64,000 nt of DNA. Source: Crithidia sp. LVH-60A (lineage: Eukaryota > Euglenozoa > Kinetoplastea > Trypanosomatida > Trypanosomatidae). Below the pieces are notes generated by a model, which did no database searches, was not told where the DNA came from, and was given only the letters and a program-made list of their open reading frames with translations. Shown here piece by piece: positions 1 to 9,976 of the stretch. Position 1 is the first letter of the stretch, and each line of letters starts with the position of its first letter. The DNA is taken from the NCBI GenBank assembly GCA_030078075.1, contig CP119637.1, positions 1,076,001 through 1,140,000 on the forward strand, written 5' to 3'. The translations under genes were made by a program, and so were the position numbers.

Positions 1-539
1 CAAGAGGTGGTCGACAGAGCACCTCATTGACGCCTCTGCTGCACTGTCGTTCATTTTTTGCTGTTGTTCTCATTGTTCTGCTTTTTCCAGCCGCTGCTTT
101 TCTGCTATTATGTTTGTACCTTCTTGATCAAGTGTAAATGTTGTGGTGTGCCTGCCGCCACTTTCAGAACCGTGAATTTTTTTTTGCTTGTTTGTGCGGT
201 CGCCTGTTGTCGCCTCCGGACTCTCGTCTGGCCTCGACGCCGCGACTCTGGCCAACGGCGGTTTGCCTCTCTTTAGCGGAGCAGAAATCAAAAACAGGGC
301 TTTGTGGGATTCCTGTCGAACGCCGCCAACATTCGTCCACTCCTTTGAGACTGGAAAATGCCTTGTCTACGTCTGGTAACCTTGTCTTTCCCTCTCTTTC
401 CCTTCTCGCGGCTTGAGCTCAGCGCACTGCACCCAAGCGCAACGACCGTAGAGACGTGTGCATTGCCTCGTCACAAAACTGTACCCTGATCCAGGGTAAT
501 TCTCTGCTCTTCATACCTTTAGACTTGTACCTACTACTC
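1..539 (+). other. 5' flank of the HEAT-like gene; no gene seen
   Basis: No coding frame with convincing composition is present. The stretch is T/C-rich. A poly-pyrimidine run at about 381-406 is followed by AG at 416-417 and 421-422, a plausible spliced-leader acceptor leaving about 120 nt of 5' UTR before the ATG at 540. The first bases may be the 3' UTR of a gene lying outside the window. Confidence 0.5.
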
Positions 540-3500
540 ATGGCCACTGCTGGTCTCTCCCGCGCCTACGCGGTGCTGCGCCAACTCGACGTCCTCCGCA
601 CCGACGACATTCTGCACCCCGTCACGCTCTCCTCCCTCTCCCCTCCCTCGTCAAGCAGGAGACAAGTGCATGGGAGCGACGAGAGGGGCCGCCGCACTCG
701 CCGATCTGTGGGCACGGACGGCGGCGTCATCTCCCCCTCACCGCTCCACCTCCACAGCCCGTCGACGAGTGACCGTTCAGCTTCGGCACAGGCACGCAGC
801 GCGCCTCGAGACGCAGCGGCGGTTTACCCACGGAACGGCGGTGTCCGAAGTGGAGCTGCCTACGCACACGCAAAGGCTGAGGCAGAGGCGTACGGGCTGC
901 CGCCTCCGCCATCTTATACGGACGTGATGTTAGAGAGTGCACTGGACAGCGACAGCGCGGACACAAGCTTCGGCTACCCACCATCAAGATCCGCGATGCG
1001 GACAAATACACGAAACGCAAAGCGCGACGAGGCTGTCACCGCTTCGCCACGCGTACAGCACAACTCTCATACCGCGAAGAGCGACCGGCAGATGCGCAAA
1101 CCCGTCGCCGCCTCTTACTGGGCCGCTGCATCTGCATCAGAAAAGGGTGCTGCGACCCATCGCCGCGAGGGCGGCACACATCACGCGCAGGAACAGGTCA
1201 GGCACTACACCGATCACGTCTACCTGCGCCACAGCCCCCTCTCCTCACCCCATCGCAGCCACGTCCTCTCGCCGGTGGTCTTTCCCGCCCTCTCCACCTC
1301 TGAGGCGGACCACATGCTCGCCCACGCCTCGTCGAGCTTAGAGGACTATTTTGACAAGGACGACATGCCGTCCGTGCTGGCTAGCGTGGCAGCCGCGGCA
1401 CGCGACGCAGACACCGTTCGGCACAACAACTCCCACTATAACGAGCCAATTTCCCGCTCCGCTCAGCCGACAGTAACCGCAGCTGCTGTGAATAAAATTG
1501 AAAAAGAAGGTCCCAGCAGGATCAGGAACGGTGCGCCGGCTTTCCCCCTTACCAACACACCTCCACTGAATTCTAACGCGGGGGACAGCGCTTTACCCAT
1601 GGATGAACAAAGCCAGCAGCCGCGGTGGGCAGGCCGCACCGCCCACCCCGACGCATGTGAGCCCGTCTCCCTCACGCCCAGTGTGGAGAGACTATTAGAA
1701 GCGGTGAGGTCACGTGTTGGCGACACCGCTGCTCCGGAGAGCGACGCTGACGATGGCGAGCGGCCACCAAATCCACCACGCAACCTTGTGGCCGCTCCTC
1801 CAGATCCCCGGTTCTATGACGAAGACGTGCGTGGGCAGCAGCAGCGGCAGCAGCACGAGGAAGCACCGGCGAGACGAGCGGACGGCGGCACGGATCTTGC
1901 AGAAGACCTTTCCCCAATTGAAGCGCCAGACTCGCCGGCTTCCCTCACGCAGCAGCGGCATCGCTTTTCATCTGACCTCTCGTCCTTTTACACCGCAGGC
2001 GGACGCAGCCGAGTGGAGCACGTCGAGCCGCAGCTAAGCCAGGCACCCACAACAAGCGAAGCGCGATTTCCGCGGAACCGTTCTCACCCCATTCCCGCAC
2101 CGGTGGAGCCTTTTAGTGCGTGGCAGGAAGGGACGACACGCAACGGCAGCAGCGACGCCTCCGACAAGACCGCCGCGCAGCACGAGGAGGCAGAGCCCAC
2201 CGCATCACCCTCGAAGGTGGCAGCAGCGGACACCGAAGGCACGCCTGAGCCAGTGGAGACACTGCAGCAAGAAAGCGAAGCAATGAGTGTCGGCGAAGCA
2301 GATGCGAGCGCCAACGCCAGCAGTAGTGACCTGCAGGCGCAAGGGGAGGAGGATGAAAGCCATAGCGGCACTGCGTCAGTCACGGCCTCGTCAGAGGGCA
2401 ATGCAGACGACGGTAAAGACGACGGCGAGGGAGAAGAGTCGGGTGACTTCCCAGCCGAGCTGACCGCTGCTCTTCCCTTCCTCGACTACTTGGCTCGTGT
2501 CAACGCCGCTGGCGCGCCGGTGTTGCTGAAAGAGCTTGCGGCGATGGGGGATGCGTGGGCGGCGTCACGGAAGATGCGCGGCGGCGGCTGCAGATCGACT
2601 GCATCCAAGTCCAAGGAGCGTCGCCGCGACGTCGAGACGGTGCAGCGTGACGAGGACGAGGTGGTCGACTGCCTTGCCCTGACCTTGCTGCTGAACAAGC
2701 CCGCTGCGCTGCGCCACATCACCATACCGCTGCTGCGAACTCAGCTGAGGCGTGCTCTGCGCGAGCTGCGAAACACCGAGGACAGCACGCAGAGTAGCGA
2801 GCAGTTTGGCGCTGATGGTGACGACCACAGCGGCGCCGAGGTGAAGACGCAGTCGTACGCCCACCGCCTGGCCGGAGACGGCGAACGCATTCCTGCTTCA
2901 AGCGCAACCGAAGGCACCTACTCGGAACTCGACCGCGTTCTCTGCGCTGTTATCGGACTCGGCAGCGCCGCTTCCTCGCTGCTTCCCCACCTTCTCCAGC
3001 TGCTTCTCCAGCTGCCGCCTCGCACTTCCAACGCGGTCTGCGATGTGCGTCTGGTGGGGCTAGCGATCCGCACCACCGGTGCTGCCGAAGGACTTCGGGC
3101 CCTCACTCGCATCGTGGAGGAGCGGGCGGAGCTGCCACATGTGCTGGTCGCCGCTGCCTACGGCCTCAGCACGTACGCCTACGAGCTCGCAGGACACACG
3201 TCCGTGGTGTGTGTTCCTGCCGGTGCTCTGCAGCGCAGCCGCGATGACGACGCACTCTTCTGCCTCGTACCGGAAGCCAAATCGATGCCGAACGCCGCCG
3301 TGGAGGAGGCGCTGCGACCTCTCTGGAGCAAAGCCTCTCTTCCCGCCTTGCACCGCGTTGGGAAGGATGCACAGACTGGCGTGCAGGCCGTAGCCACCCA
3401 GTCACCACCGCCCTACTGCCCGACGCACGTCGTCATCGACGCCGAGGCTGCCCTGCAGTCGCTGCGCCTCTACATCGCTTCGGACGTGTTTCGAGTGCGT

Positions 3501-5222
3501 CGCGACCACCCGTTCGTGTTTGTGCTGCTGGACGACGCACTGAACGCTTCCCACTTGTGCTCAACGATGGCGGCGGTGTTGTCGGAACAAGTCTACAAGC
3601 CCATATGGGACCGCATGCGCCGTGAACTTCACCATGCGCTACATACTTACCAGACCACAGCGCAGGGCAGCGCGAACGTTGAGATTCTTGCAGGTGGTCT
3701 ACAGTCTCCGCTGCTGCTCTACTCTATTCACGACTTCTTCGCGGAGGAGAAGGATATATTGTTTGCCGTGGAGGCAGCGCTGGTGCACGCCCTTGTGTCC
3801 CGTTCCGCCGCAGCCTTCCAAGAGCAGGCGCTCCTGTCGCTCAGCAGCCTCCCTGCAGAGGCACGCATCCACGTCGTGCAGCCCGTCACAGACTTCTTCC
3901 TCAAGGCGGTCAACCGCTACCAGCTGCGGCACGCCGCCACCATGCGCCGCGCACCGTCCGCAGCAGCAGCAGCAGCACGAGCCGCAGGGGAGGAAACTGC
4001 AAATCACTGCCGCAACTGCGACAACAACGACTGCCGCGACGCTGAAGAGGCGGTAGTGGTGGCTGCTGCCCTCGCTGTAGGCGCGGTGTGCGTCAATCCC
4101 CTCGCCCCCGCTGCGTGCACGGCCGGCTGCATCCACGCGGTTGTCCCGGTGCTCACGGAGCTGCTGCGCGCCTCGCAGTGGCGTGTGCGGCACGCTGCGT
4201 GTGTTGGCCTGGCCCGCGTTGGCCCCTACACTGCCGATCCAACCGCTGTTGTCGACTTGCTGACATCGCAGCTCGCAGCTTCCGCCAGCACCACTGCTGC
4301 AGGTCCAGCACCGGCAAGTACACGCCAATTTCTCCCGCTGCAGCCGGCGACGGTTGTGTGGTGCCTGGGCCAGCAGCAGCAAGGCGGCGCGCGGGCTCTT
4401 CTGCGAGTTTTGCAAGACACCCGCGAGTCGCAGCCGCTGCAGGACTGGTGCGCTTTCCAGTTGGCCGATCTGGATGTGCGCGCGGCGTGCAACGAGTTGG
4501 GCGGGGCCAACGCCGCTACCCCCGAGTCTGATGCGCTGCTTGACGAGCTGGTGCAGGTTCTCGGTCGGCTCATCGCGACGCAGGGTGCGCTGGAGGAGGA
4601 CACGGTGCTGTGGTGCGTGCTGGCGCTGGCTCAGGTGGTGCACCGAGCTGCTCTGAACGGCCGACAAGCGGCACCCGCGCCGCCGCCGTGTATTGTGCCC
4701 CTGCAGACCGCGCAGGAGGAACAGGAAGCCGCCACCTACTACCAAGACGAGCCACTCAACTCCTGCTTCACAGTGCTGACCTCTGTCATGGAGGCCGCCC
4801 TGCTGCCCACTAACGTGCTCAAGGCACTCTGCCTCTACCTCTGCCACTACGGCGGCGCGCACGGGGAGCTTTACGTGTGCGAGATGCTACTCGAGAGCCC
4901 CTCCGTTGCCGCCCGCTCAGCAGCAGCCTTCGGCCTGCGTGCGTGTGGCCCCAAGGTGGTCCGCAGTGTCGTGCTGGGGATGAACGATGCGAGCTTTGAG
5001 GTGCGGCGGGAGGCGCTGGACACAATGGAGGCTCTGGGGGCGGCGCGCGTGCTGGCGGTGCTGCGACAGCGTCCCGCAGAGCACCGCCGGCAGGTGCTGG
5101 AGGCGCTGCGCGACTGCCTCTTGCAGGATGCAGGGCGGGCGGTGGCGCGGAGGGCGGCGGACACGCTGTACCGTGCACTCGCCCGCGGAGACCAGGAGGC
5201 CTCTCCGGTGCTGATCGCCTAG
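540..5222 (+). CDS. Large HEAT/ARM-repeat-like protein, unknown function
   Basis: This encodes 1,560 residues from the ATG at 540; the frame is open a little further upstream but only through a GTG. Residues 1 to about 630 are low complexity (Ser, Ala, Glu, His-rich), with a PPSY (PPxY-type) motif near residue 122 and acidic stretches around 570-640. The rest is Leu/Ala-rich and helical. The clearest HEAT-like pairs are near residues 1180-1245 (RHAACVGLARVG) and 1447-1557 (ARSAAAFGLRACGPKV, then FEVRREALDTMEALG). HEAT solenoids are usually scaffolds for protein complexes; nothing here points to a specific one. I do not recognise an orthologue with a known role. It is most likely one of the large conserved trypanosomatid hypothetical proteins. 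The reading frame is intact and the codon use matches its neighbours. Confidence 0.85.
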   Translation: MATAGLSRAYAVLRQLDVLRTDDILHPVTLSSLSPPSSSRRQVHGSDERGRRTRRSVGTDGGVISPSPLHLHSPSTSDRSASAQARSAPRDAAAVYPRNGGVRSGAAYAHAKAEAEAYGLPPPPSYTDVMLESALDSDSADTSFGYPPSRSAMRTNTRNAKRDEAVTASPRVQHNSHTAKSDRQMRKPVAASYWAAASASEKGAATHRREGGTHHAQEQVRHYTDHVYLRHSPLSSPHRSHVLSPVVFPALSTSEADHMLAHASSSLEDYFDKDDMPSVLASVAAAARDADTVRHNNSHYNEPISRSAQPTVTAAAVNKIEKEGPSRIRNGAPAFPLTNTPPLNSNAGDSALPMDEQSQQPRWAGRTAHPDACEPVSLTPSVERLLEAVRSRVGDTAAPESDADDGERPPNPPRNLVAAPPDPRFYDEDVRGQQQRQQHEEAPARRADGGTDLAEDLSPIEAPDSPASLTQQRHRFSSDLSSFYTAGGRSRVEHVEPQLSQAPTTSEARFPRNRSHPIPAPVEPFSAWQEGTTRNGSSDASDKTAAQHEEAEPTASPSKVAAADTEGTPEPVETLQQESEAMSVGEADASANASSSDLQAQGEEDESHSGTASVTASSEGNADDGKDDGEGEESGDFPAELTAALPFLDYLARVNAAGAPVLLKELAAMGDAWAASRKMRGGGCRSTASKSKERRRDVETVQRDEDEVVDCLALTLLLNKPAALRHITIPLLRTQLRRALRELRNTEDSTQSSEQFGADGDDHSGAEVKTQSYAHRLAGDGERIPASSATEGTYSELDRVLCAVIGLGSAASSLLPHLLQLLLQLPPRTSNAVCDVRLVGLAIRTTGAAEGLRALTRIVEERAELPHVLVAAAYGLSTYAYELAGHTSVVCVPAGALQRSRDDDALFCLVPEAKSMPNAAVEEALRPLWSKASLPALHRVGKDAQTGVQAVATQSPPPYCPTHVVIDAEAALQSLRLYIASDVFRVRRDHPFVFVLLDDALNASHLCSTMAAVLSEQVYKPIWDRMRRELHHALHTYQTTAQGSANVEILAGGLQSPLLLYSIHDFFAEEKDILFAVEAALVHALVSRSAAAFQEQALLSLSSLPAEARIHVVQPVTDFFLKAVNRYQLRHAATMRRAPSAAAAAARAAGEETANHCRNCDNNDCRDAEEAVVVAAALAVGAVCVNPLAPAACTAGCIHAVVPVLTELLRASQWRVRHAACVGLARVGPYTADPTAVVDLLTSQLAASASTTAAGPAPASTRQFLPLQPATVVWCLGQQQQGGARALLRVLQDTRESQPLQDWCAFQLADLDVRAACNELGGANAATPESDALLDELVQVLGRLIATQGALEEDTVLWCVLALAQVVHRAALNGRQAAPAPPPCIVPLQTAQEEQEAATYYQDEPLNSCFTVLTSVMEAALLPTNVLKALCLYLCHYGGAHGELYVCEMLLESPSVAARSAAAFGLRACGPKVVRSVVLGMNDASFEVRREALDTMEALGAARVLAVLRQRPAEHRRQVLEALRDCLLQDAGRAVARRAADTLYRALARGDQEASPVLIA

Positions 5223-6151
5223 AACCAAGAGAGTTGAAGTGTGTGTTCTTTGTTATCGTGTAGCGCAGTGGTAGGTGGGCGAGTCGTCAGAAGCGAACAC
5301 CATGTACAAGGGAGGCGTAATGCCCGGACACCCTTTCACCACCGACTAGAGCAAGACAAATTAGAGAGAAAATTACTTAAATACGCGATGAAGGATATCG
5401 GGCAGCGATCGTTCTGCCCCATGGAGCTGCAGCTGCGCTACAACTCTTTGTGCGCTATTCTTTGGCAACGGTGCTGCAGGCCGGCAAGACCCTCGCCTGC
5501 GCCAATGCCATATTTCTGCATGTCACCTGTATGTGGTCCTACCACTCTGCATGTCACCGGCTTCATCTAATTTCTCACTTTCTCCTCTTTTATTTGCTCT
5601 TTCTCTTTCCTATCACACCTGCGGCTCTTATGGGTCTCACTTGCACTCTTCTCTAGTTTACCTACTCTCTCACTTTGCGTGTGTCTTGTACGTTGCCCCG
5701 AGAAGGGCCCTTTTCCTTTGCTGCTTGTTGATCGCGAGTTTGTCCGCTGCGGCCTCTTTCTCCTCTTTTCTTTTCTGAGCTCTGATGCAAGCAACAACTC
5801 TGCCCGTTTAGAGCATCCTCATCAAAGTCGTAGTGGCGCTTCTCTTATCTCTTTCTCTCTTTCCCTCTTCCTCTCACTAGCTCGTGTCTGCTTGTGCCTC
5901 GCCAGCGTGCCGCACATCATACACGCTCGCGGCTTTTTTTTTTTTTTAAGCAAGAGAGTGGAAACGTCGCTAAAACACGTGCGGGTTATTCTTTTCTGCA
6001 TAACTAAGTAAGACCTGCAAAAATAAACGCCAACAACAAGACCACATCGTAGAACTGCTTCTTTCTTTTGTCTTTTGTGTTTTCAAACTTTTCCTCTCTC
6101 TTGTTTTTCGAACTATCTCTCTGCAAGTCTCTTTGGCACTATCCAAGAACA
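5223..6151 (+). other. Intergenic UTR region with strong splice-acceptor signal
   Basis: No gene recognised. It should hold the 3' UTR of the HEAT-like gene and the 5' UTR of the SET/MYND gene. T/C-rich tracts are dense from 5570 onward, and a T run lies at 5935-5948. Confidence 0.5.
5841..5880 (+). promoter_or_regulatory. Candidate trans-splice acceptor for the SET/MYND gene
   Basis: An almost unbroken pyrimidine tract (5841-5877) ends in CACTAG, AG at 5879-5880. This is the classic trypanosomatid poly-Y/AG arrangement and would give a 5' UTR of about 270 nt. A weaker alternative AG lies at 6126-6127, after a second tract at 6055-6122, only 24 nt before the ATG. Confidence 0.5.
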
Positions 6152-9109
6152 ATGGAGGCAATGGCGGGCAAAACCGTCGCGGCTCTCCACCAGGAAGGCA
6201 ACCGGTTCTTCGAGGAGGGCAAGCTGGCCGAGGCGGCGCGTACGTTTCGCAGCGCCGTGGATCGCTTTCATTCCGACCGTCGCTCCGACAAGGCAGCAGT
6301 CGACGAGTTCGTGAAGGTTGCGGGGAATTTGTGTGTCTGTCACCACGCAATGGGTGACTGGAACACGTGCGTTGCCACCGCCCGCGAGCTCCTCGCCACC
6401 TACCCGCTCATCCCGAAGGCCTATGCTGCGATTGGCATGTGCATTGTGAGCCGTCTCCTACACCAGGAGGCGGAGCAGCAGAATGAGGAGCTGTTGAACA
6501 GCCCCCATGTGCGGCCCCGCTCAGGCGAGGAGGTCCGCCGCGACGCACGACGTTACCTGGTGAAGCTTGGTGGTGTTCTCTGCACCCCGGACGACGCCCA
6601 CGCCTATTTGTGCCGCGCCATCCTCCTGTCCGACGCACAGCTGCAAGTTTCTCTCGGCCCCTACCTGGAGACGGCGATTCGGTGGGTGAGTGAGGAGCTC
6701 CTCTCCGCCGGGCTCTCGCTGGAGCGCGAGTACGGCGACCACGTTCTCGGCCACCTCAGCGCGCTCGAGACGTCGCTGCGCGATGTCCCGCCGCTGCTCG
6801 ACACGGCGCCGGTCGCCACGGAGCGTCAGACCATCCGCGTGCTGGATGCTGCGGCGATGGGCATTGATGGTGGTGCAGCTGCCGGCGGGCCAGCCAGTCA
6901 TCGTGTGGAGGAGCTGCCCGACGCGGAGGCACAGGCCGTCCTGCGCACCATCCGCGAAGGCCAGCAGCTGGCGGGTGAAGAAGCAGGAGAGGCCGCAGGC
7001 GGCAGCAACAGCGGAGAGGGTCTGGCGGTGCCGCCCGCGAAGCCGTCGCTGGAGCCGGTCGACTTCCTCTTTTCCCGGCAGCGCATCGCCGTGCACGTCT
7101 GCCACGCCGAGCGAGGCGGCATCCCGCGCGGGCTGACGCTGGCCCGCTCCTCTGGTCCCTTCGCCGTGGCGCAGCACCTTGCAGCTGAGCCTCCGTCTCA
7201 ATCCCTTCCTGGGGACGCTCATGGTGCTGTTGTGGCTGCTAACCCGTCCACATCCGCAGCACCGCAGCTTGCTGAAGACGGTAACAGTACACAGCTCGTA
7301 GTGCATGCTGACCCGCACAGCAGCAGCCATGTCGACCTGATGACGGAGGGCCTGTCGCACGCCGTTGTCGCACCCGACGTTCTCTCGCAGTGCGCTGTGT
7401 CGATGGGTGACCTTCAAAGCACCTCCGAGGCCCCGCCGCTGCTTATCTGCAACGCTTGTGGCAAGGAAATGAACCCGCTCTCCATGGCAAGCCCCGCTCC
7501 CACCGGCTGCCCGACGTGCAACAGCGTTGTCTACTGCAGTGCGGCGTGCGCTGCGGCCTATCGCACGAGGCACGAGCGCTACGAGTGTGCGCTGCGCGTT
7601 GCCCTGCAGGCGCGGGTGGAGGAGCTGGCAGCAGCAGCCGCTGCGGCGCAACACTGTTCGCAGCCGGAGCAAGTCTCGCCGGTGGGAGAGGTGGTGCCTG
7701 GTGCAGGCTGGGACTCGCTGGAGCTGCACCGCACCGTCTTGCCGCTCTGCATCGCCGTGTATAGCGGCCTGCAAAGCAATGCAACGGGGAGCAGTGGCGT
7801 GCGGGCTAAGATGGAGCTGCGTGCGCAGCGGCGCCTCGTGCACTGCCTGCCTGCTGAGGTTGCCGAAACGCTTGCTGGTTGGGTGGAGAGTGGCAGCGTA
7901 CGTTCACTAATCGACACAGCAGACAGCGATGCTGCCATGGGAGCGAAGGAGGAGAAAGGAAGTGCAACAGCGGACAGGCAGTGCGGCACTCCGGCTGCCG
8001 CTGCCGCTGCGTCGTCGTCGCCGCTCGATGTACTGCATGCTATCTTTTTCCTGGTGCGTCTGCACAGTGAGACTTACAGTGATAGTCGCAGCAGCGCTTT
8101 CTTCGCCGAGCGTCTGCTGCTGCGGCACTCGTGTGAGCCGAACTGCGTGTGGTCCGACACCCTTCACACCATTCTCACCGCCCGCTACATCTGCAAGGGC
8201 GAGGAGCTGACGCTGGCGGTGCGTGACAACTTCCCGCAGCACTGGCCGTGGCAGATCCGCCAGAAGTGGTTCGTGCACCACCACGGCGTCCCTTGCCAGT
8301 GTGCCCGCTGCGTCCGCGAGGGCGGCGACCTCAACGACACCCGCGGCACCCTCTCCAACGCGCTGGTAGAGCAGCTGCTGACGGCCGACCTTCTCGGCCA
8401 CCCTTGCCCCACCGCAGCCCACCAGCACCCCACGCACCTCTACCACAGGCAGGTGCAGAAGCTGGTCGAGCAGAGCCGACTGCCGCAGCGCAACGTGCCG
8501 GCGCTCCTGCGACGTCTCGACGAAATGCGAGCGGAGCTGCGCAAGTACGTGCTGCCGAGCCACTACCTCCTCGAGGACCTCCGCCGTGCCCTCGTCAACG
8601 TCGCCGAGCCGGAAGGGCACGCAGCCACGACCACCACAGCCGGTCAGGAGAGTCTTCTTTTTTGGGAGGCGATGTGGGCGGGTGCGGTGCCGGCGAAGCG
8701 GACGCAGATCCGCCTGCTTCCCAGCGTCTTCGAGTGCGGCCGTCGCCGCCGAGTTCCACCGCAGCAGCAGCGGCGCCGACGACGTGCCTCGGGTGCTGTG
8801 GGCAGCGGCTCCTCGCCAAGCCCGACGCGTCACGACGACAACGCTGCAGGACCGGAGAACGTGCCAGCTGCGGCTCACTCTCCCTCCACAGAGCCGCACC
8901 GCTCCTCAACGAGTCGCACGCCACCACCGTCGTCAGGGACGCGTCTGGCTGGCGGAGACGGTGGGGACGACGACACACGCAAGCCACCTGCTGCCGGCAC
9001 CCCGCGTCCTACCGCCACTCCCGCACCGCTGATTGCCACCAAGGACTTTGGATCTGGCCGCAACGTTGTGGACCTCTTCTATGGCTCCTATCAGACGTGG
9101 TACATGTGA
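6152..9109 (+). CDS. TPR / SET-MYND (SMYD-like) protein
   Basis: This is a 985-residue protein from the ATG at 6152. A TPR-like segment lies near residues 7-45 (EGNRFFEEGKLAEAARTF). A split SET domain begins near residue 315 (HAERGGIPRGLTLARSSGPF). It is interrupted by a MYND zinc finger at about 432-482, with Cys pairs CNAC and CPTC, then YC, C, H and C. It resumes with RHSCEPN (658-664) and ends with a post-SET cluster (CQCARC). SMYD proteins methylate lysines on histones or cytosolic proteins using S-adenosylmethionine. Two usual active-site positions differ here: the Asn of NHSCxPN is Arg658, and the Tyr of the EExxISY motif is Val690. Activity is therefore doubtful; binding through TPR and MYND may be the main role. 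Ala-rich and Pro/Ser-rich insertions, including a low-complexity stretch after residue 870, make it roughly twice the size of animal SMYD1-3. Confidence 0.85.
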   Translation: MEAMAGKTVAALHQEGNRFFEEGKLAEAARTFRSAVDRFHSDRRSDKAAVDEFVKVAGNLCVCHHAMGDWNTCVATARELLATYPLIPKAYAAIGMCIVSRLLHQEAEQQNEELLNSPHVRPRSGEEVRRDARRYLVKLGGVLCTPDDAHAYLCRAILLSDAQLQVSLGPYLETAIRWVSEELLSAGLSLEREYGDHVLGHLSALETSLRDVPPLLDTAPVATERQTIRVLDAAAMGIDGGAAAGGPASHRVEELPDAEAQAVLRTIREGQQLAGEEAGEAAGGSNSGEGLAVPPAKPSLEPVDFLFSRQRIAVHVCHAERGGIPRGLTLARSSGPFAVAQHLAAEPPSQSLPGDAHGAVVAANPSTSAAPQLAEDGNSTQLVVHADPHSSSHVDLMTEGLSHAVVAPDVLSQCAVSMGDLQSTSEAPPLLICNACGKEMNPLSMASPAPTGCPTCNSVVYCSAACAAAYRTRHERYECALRVALQARVEELAAAAAAAQHCSQPEQVSPVGEVVPGAGWDSLELHRTVLPLCIAVYSGLQSNATGSSGVRAKMELRAQRRLVHCLPAEVAETLAGWVESGSVRSLIDTADSDAAMGAKEEKGSATADRQCGTPAAAAAASSSPLDVLHAIFFLVRLHSETYSDSRSSAFFAERLLLRHSCEPNCVWSDTLHTILTARYICKGEELTLAVRDNFPQHWPWQIRQKWFVHHHGVPCQCARCVREGGDLNDTRGTLSNALVEQLLTADLLGHPCPTAAHQHPTHLYHRQVQKLVEQSRLPQRNVPALLRRLDEMRAELRKYVLPSHYLLEDLRRALVNVAEPEGHAATTTTAGQESLLFWEAMWAGAVPAKRTQIRLLPSVFECGRRRRVPPQQQRRRRRASGAVGSGSSPSPTRHDDNAAGPENVPAAAHSPSTEPHRSSTSRTPPPSSGTRLAGGDGGDDDTRKPPAAGTPRPTATPAPLIATKDFGSGRNVVDLFYGSYQTWYM

Positions 9110-9544
9110 CGGGGAGGAGTGCGCGGACGAAAAAAAAGATAATGGGAAAGCCTCAGAAACAAGATATGTACGAAGATGGTCATGGGAGAGATCCAGAGCA
9201 CGCCTCGTCATGAAAAATACAGTTAAAAAAACAAGTGAAAGTGGAAAGTGCAGTATACGTGCTATTCTAAAAAAAAAAATTATTTGTGTGGTAAAAGTCT
9301 GCATCGTGTACGTCTCTCTGATGTGCGGTCTAACTGCGCGCGAATGATTGCACTCTCTGCACCTGCACAATACAGTACTTCTCAACAAGCTAATTGGTGT
9401 CAGCTGCTCGTCACCAAAAAGTTCTCGACTCTTGAAGCCTTCATCTGTCCTCTTCTTCACCTCTTTCTCACACTCTTTGCCCTTCTCTCCCTCCTTTTCC
9501 TAATCTGCCCCCGCACGCCAACAGATAGAAGAAAGGAAGCAACC
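9110..9544 (+). other. Intergenic region before S17 copy 1
   Basis: A-rich 3' UTR-like sequence (A runs near 9128, 9226 and 9271) passes into a pyrimidine-rich tract. No gene recognised. Confidence 0.5.
9444..9524 (+). promoter_or_regulatory. Candidate trans-splice acceptor of S17 copy 1
   Basis: A long C/T tract (about 9444-9510) is followed by CAACAG with AG at 9523-9524, 20 nt before the ATG. The short 5' UTR fits a highly expressed ribosomal-protein mRNA. Confidence 0.6.
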
Positions 9545-9976
9545 ATGGGTAACATCCGCACGAAGACCGTGAAGCGTGCCTCCCGCCAGGTGGTGGAGAA
9601 GTACTACTCGAAGCTCAACTTCGACTTCTACCAGAACAAGCGCGTCATTCTCGATGTCACGATTGCTCAGTCGAAGAAGCTGAAGAACAAGATCGCCGGC
9701 TACGCGACCCACATCATGAAGCGCCTGGCCCGCGGTCCGGTGCGCGGCATCTCCCTGAAGCTGCAGGAGGAGGAGCGCGAGCGCCGCATGGACCACGCCC
9801 CCGCCACCTCCGCCGTGGATCAGGTGATCCAGTCCGGCGTGAGCGTGGACAAGAAGACGATGCAGATGCTGCAGCGCCTGGAGATCGGCATGCCGAGCCG
9901 CGTCAAGCGCGCCGACGCCGCCGCCGCCAAGGTGAAGGCTGCGCCGCGCCGCAACATGCAGAAGAACAAGAAGTAA
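9545..9976 (+). CDS. RPS17: 40S ribosomal protein S17 (eS17), copy 1
   Basis: The 143-residue product begins [20 protein letters not shown] and continues with the eS17 core, including the [20 protein letters not shown] segment and the RGPVRGIS motif. It ends in a basic tail. eS17 is a component of the small ribosomal subunit head. Length fits the family (about 135-145). The start is the only ATG near a clear splice acceptor. The coding sequence matches copy 2 at every base except one synonymous site (ATC here, C at 9715) and the stop codon (TAA here). Confidence 0.98.
   Translation: MGNIRTKTVKRASRQVVEKYYSKLNFDFYQNKRVILDVTIAQSKKLKNKIAGYATHIMKRLARGPVRGISLKLQEEERERRMDHAPATSAVDQVIQSGVSVDKKTMQMLQRLEIGMPSRVKRADAAAAKVKAAPRRNMQKNKK

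Noticed and set aside
6521-7843. Long open frame on the - strand (440 codons)
   Set aside because: Antisense shadow of the SET/MYND gene, caused by G/C-ending codons; no family resemblance.
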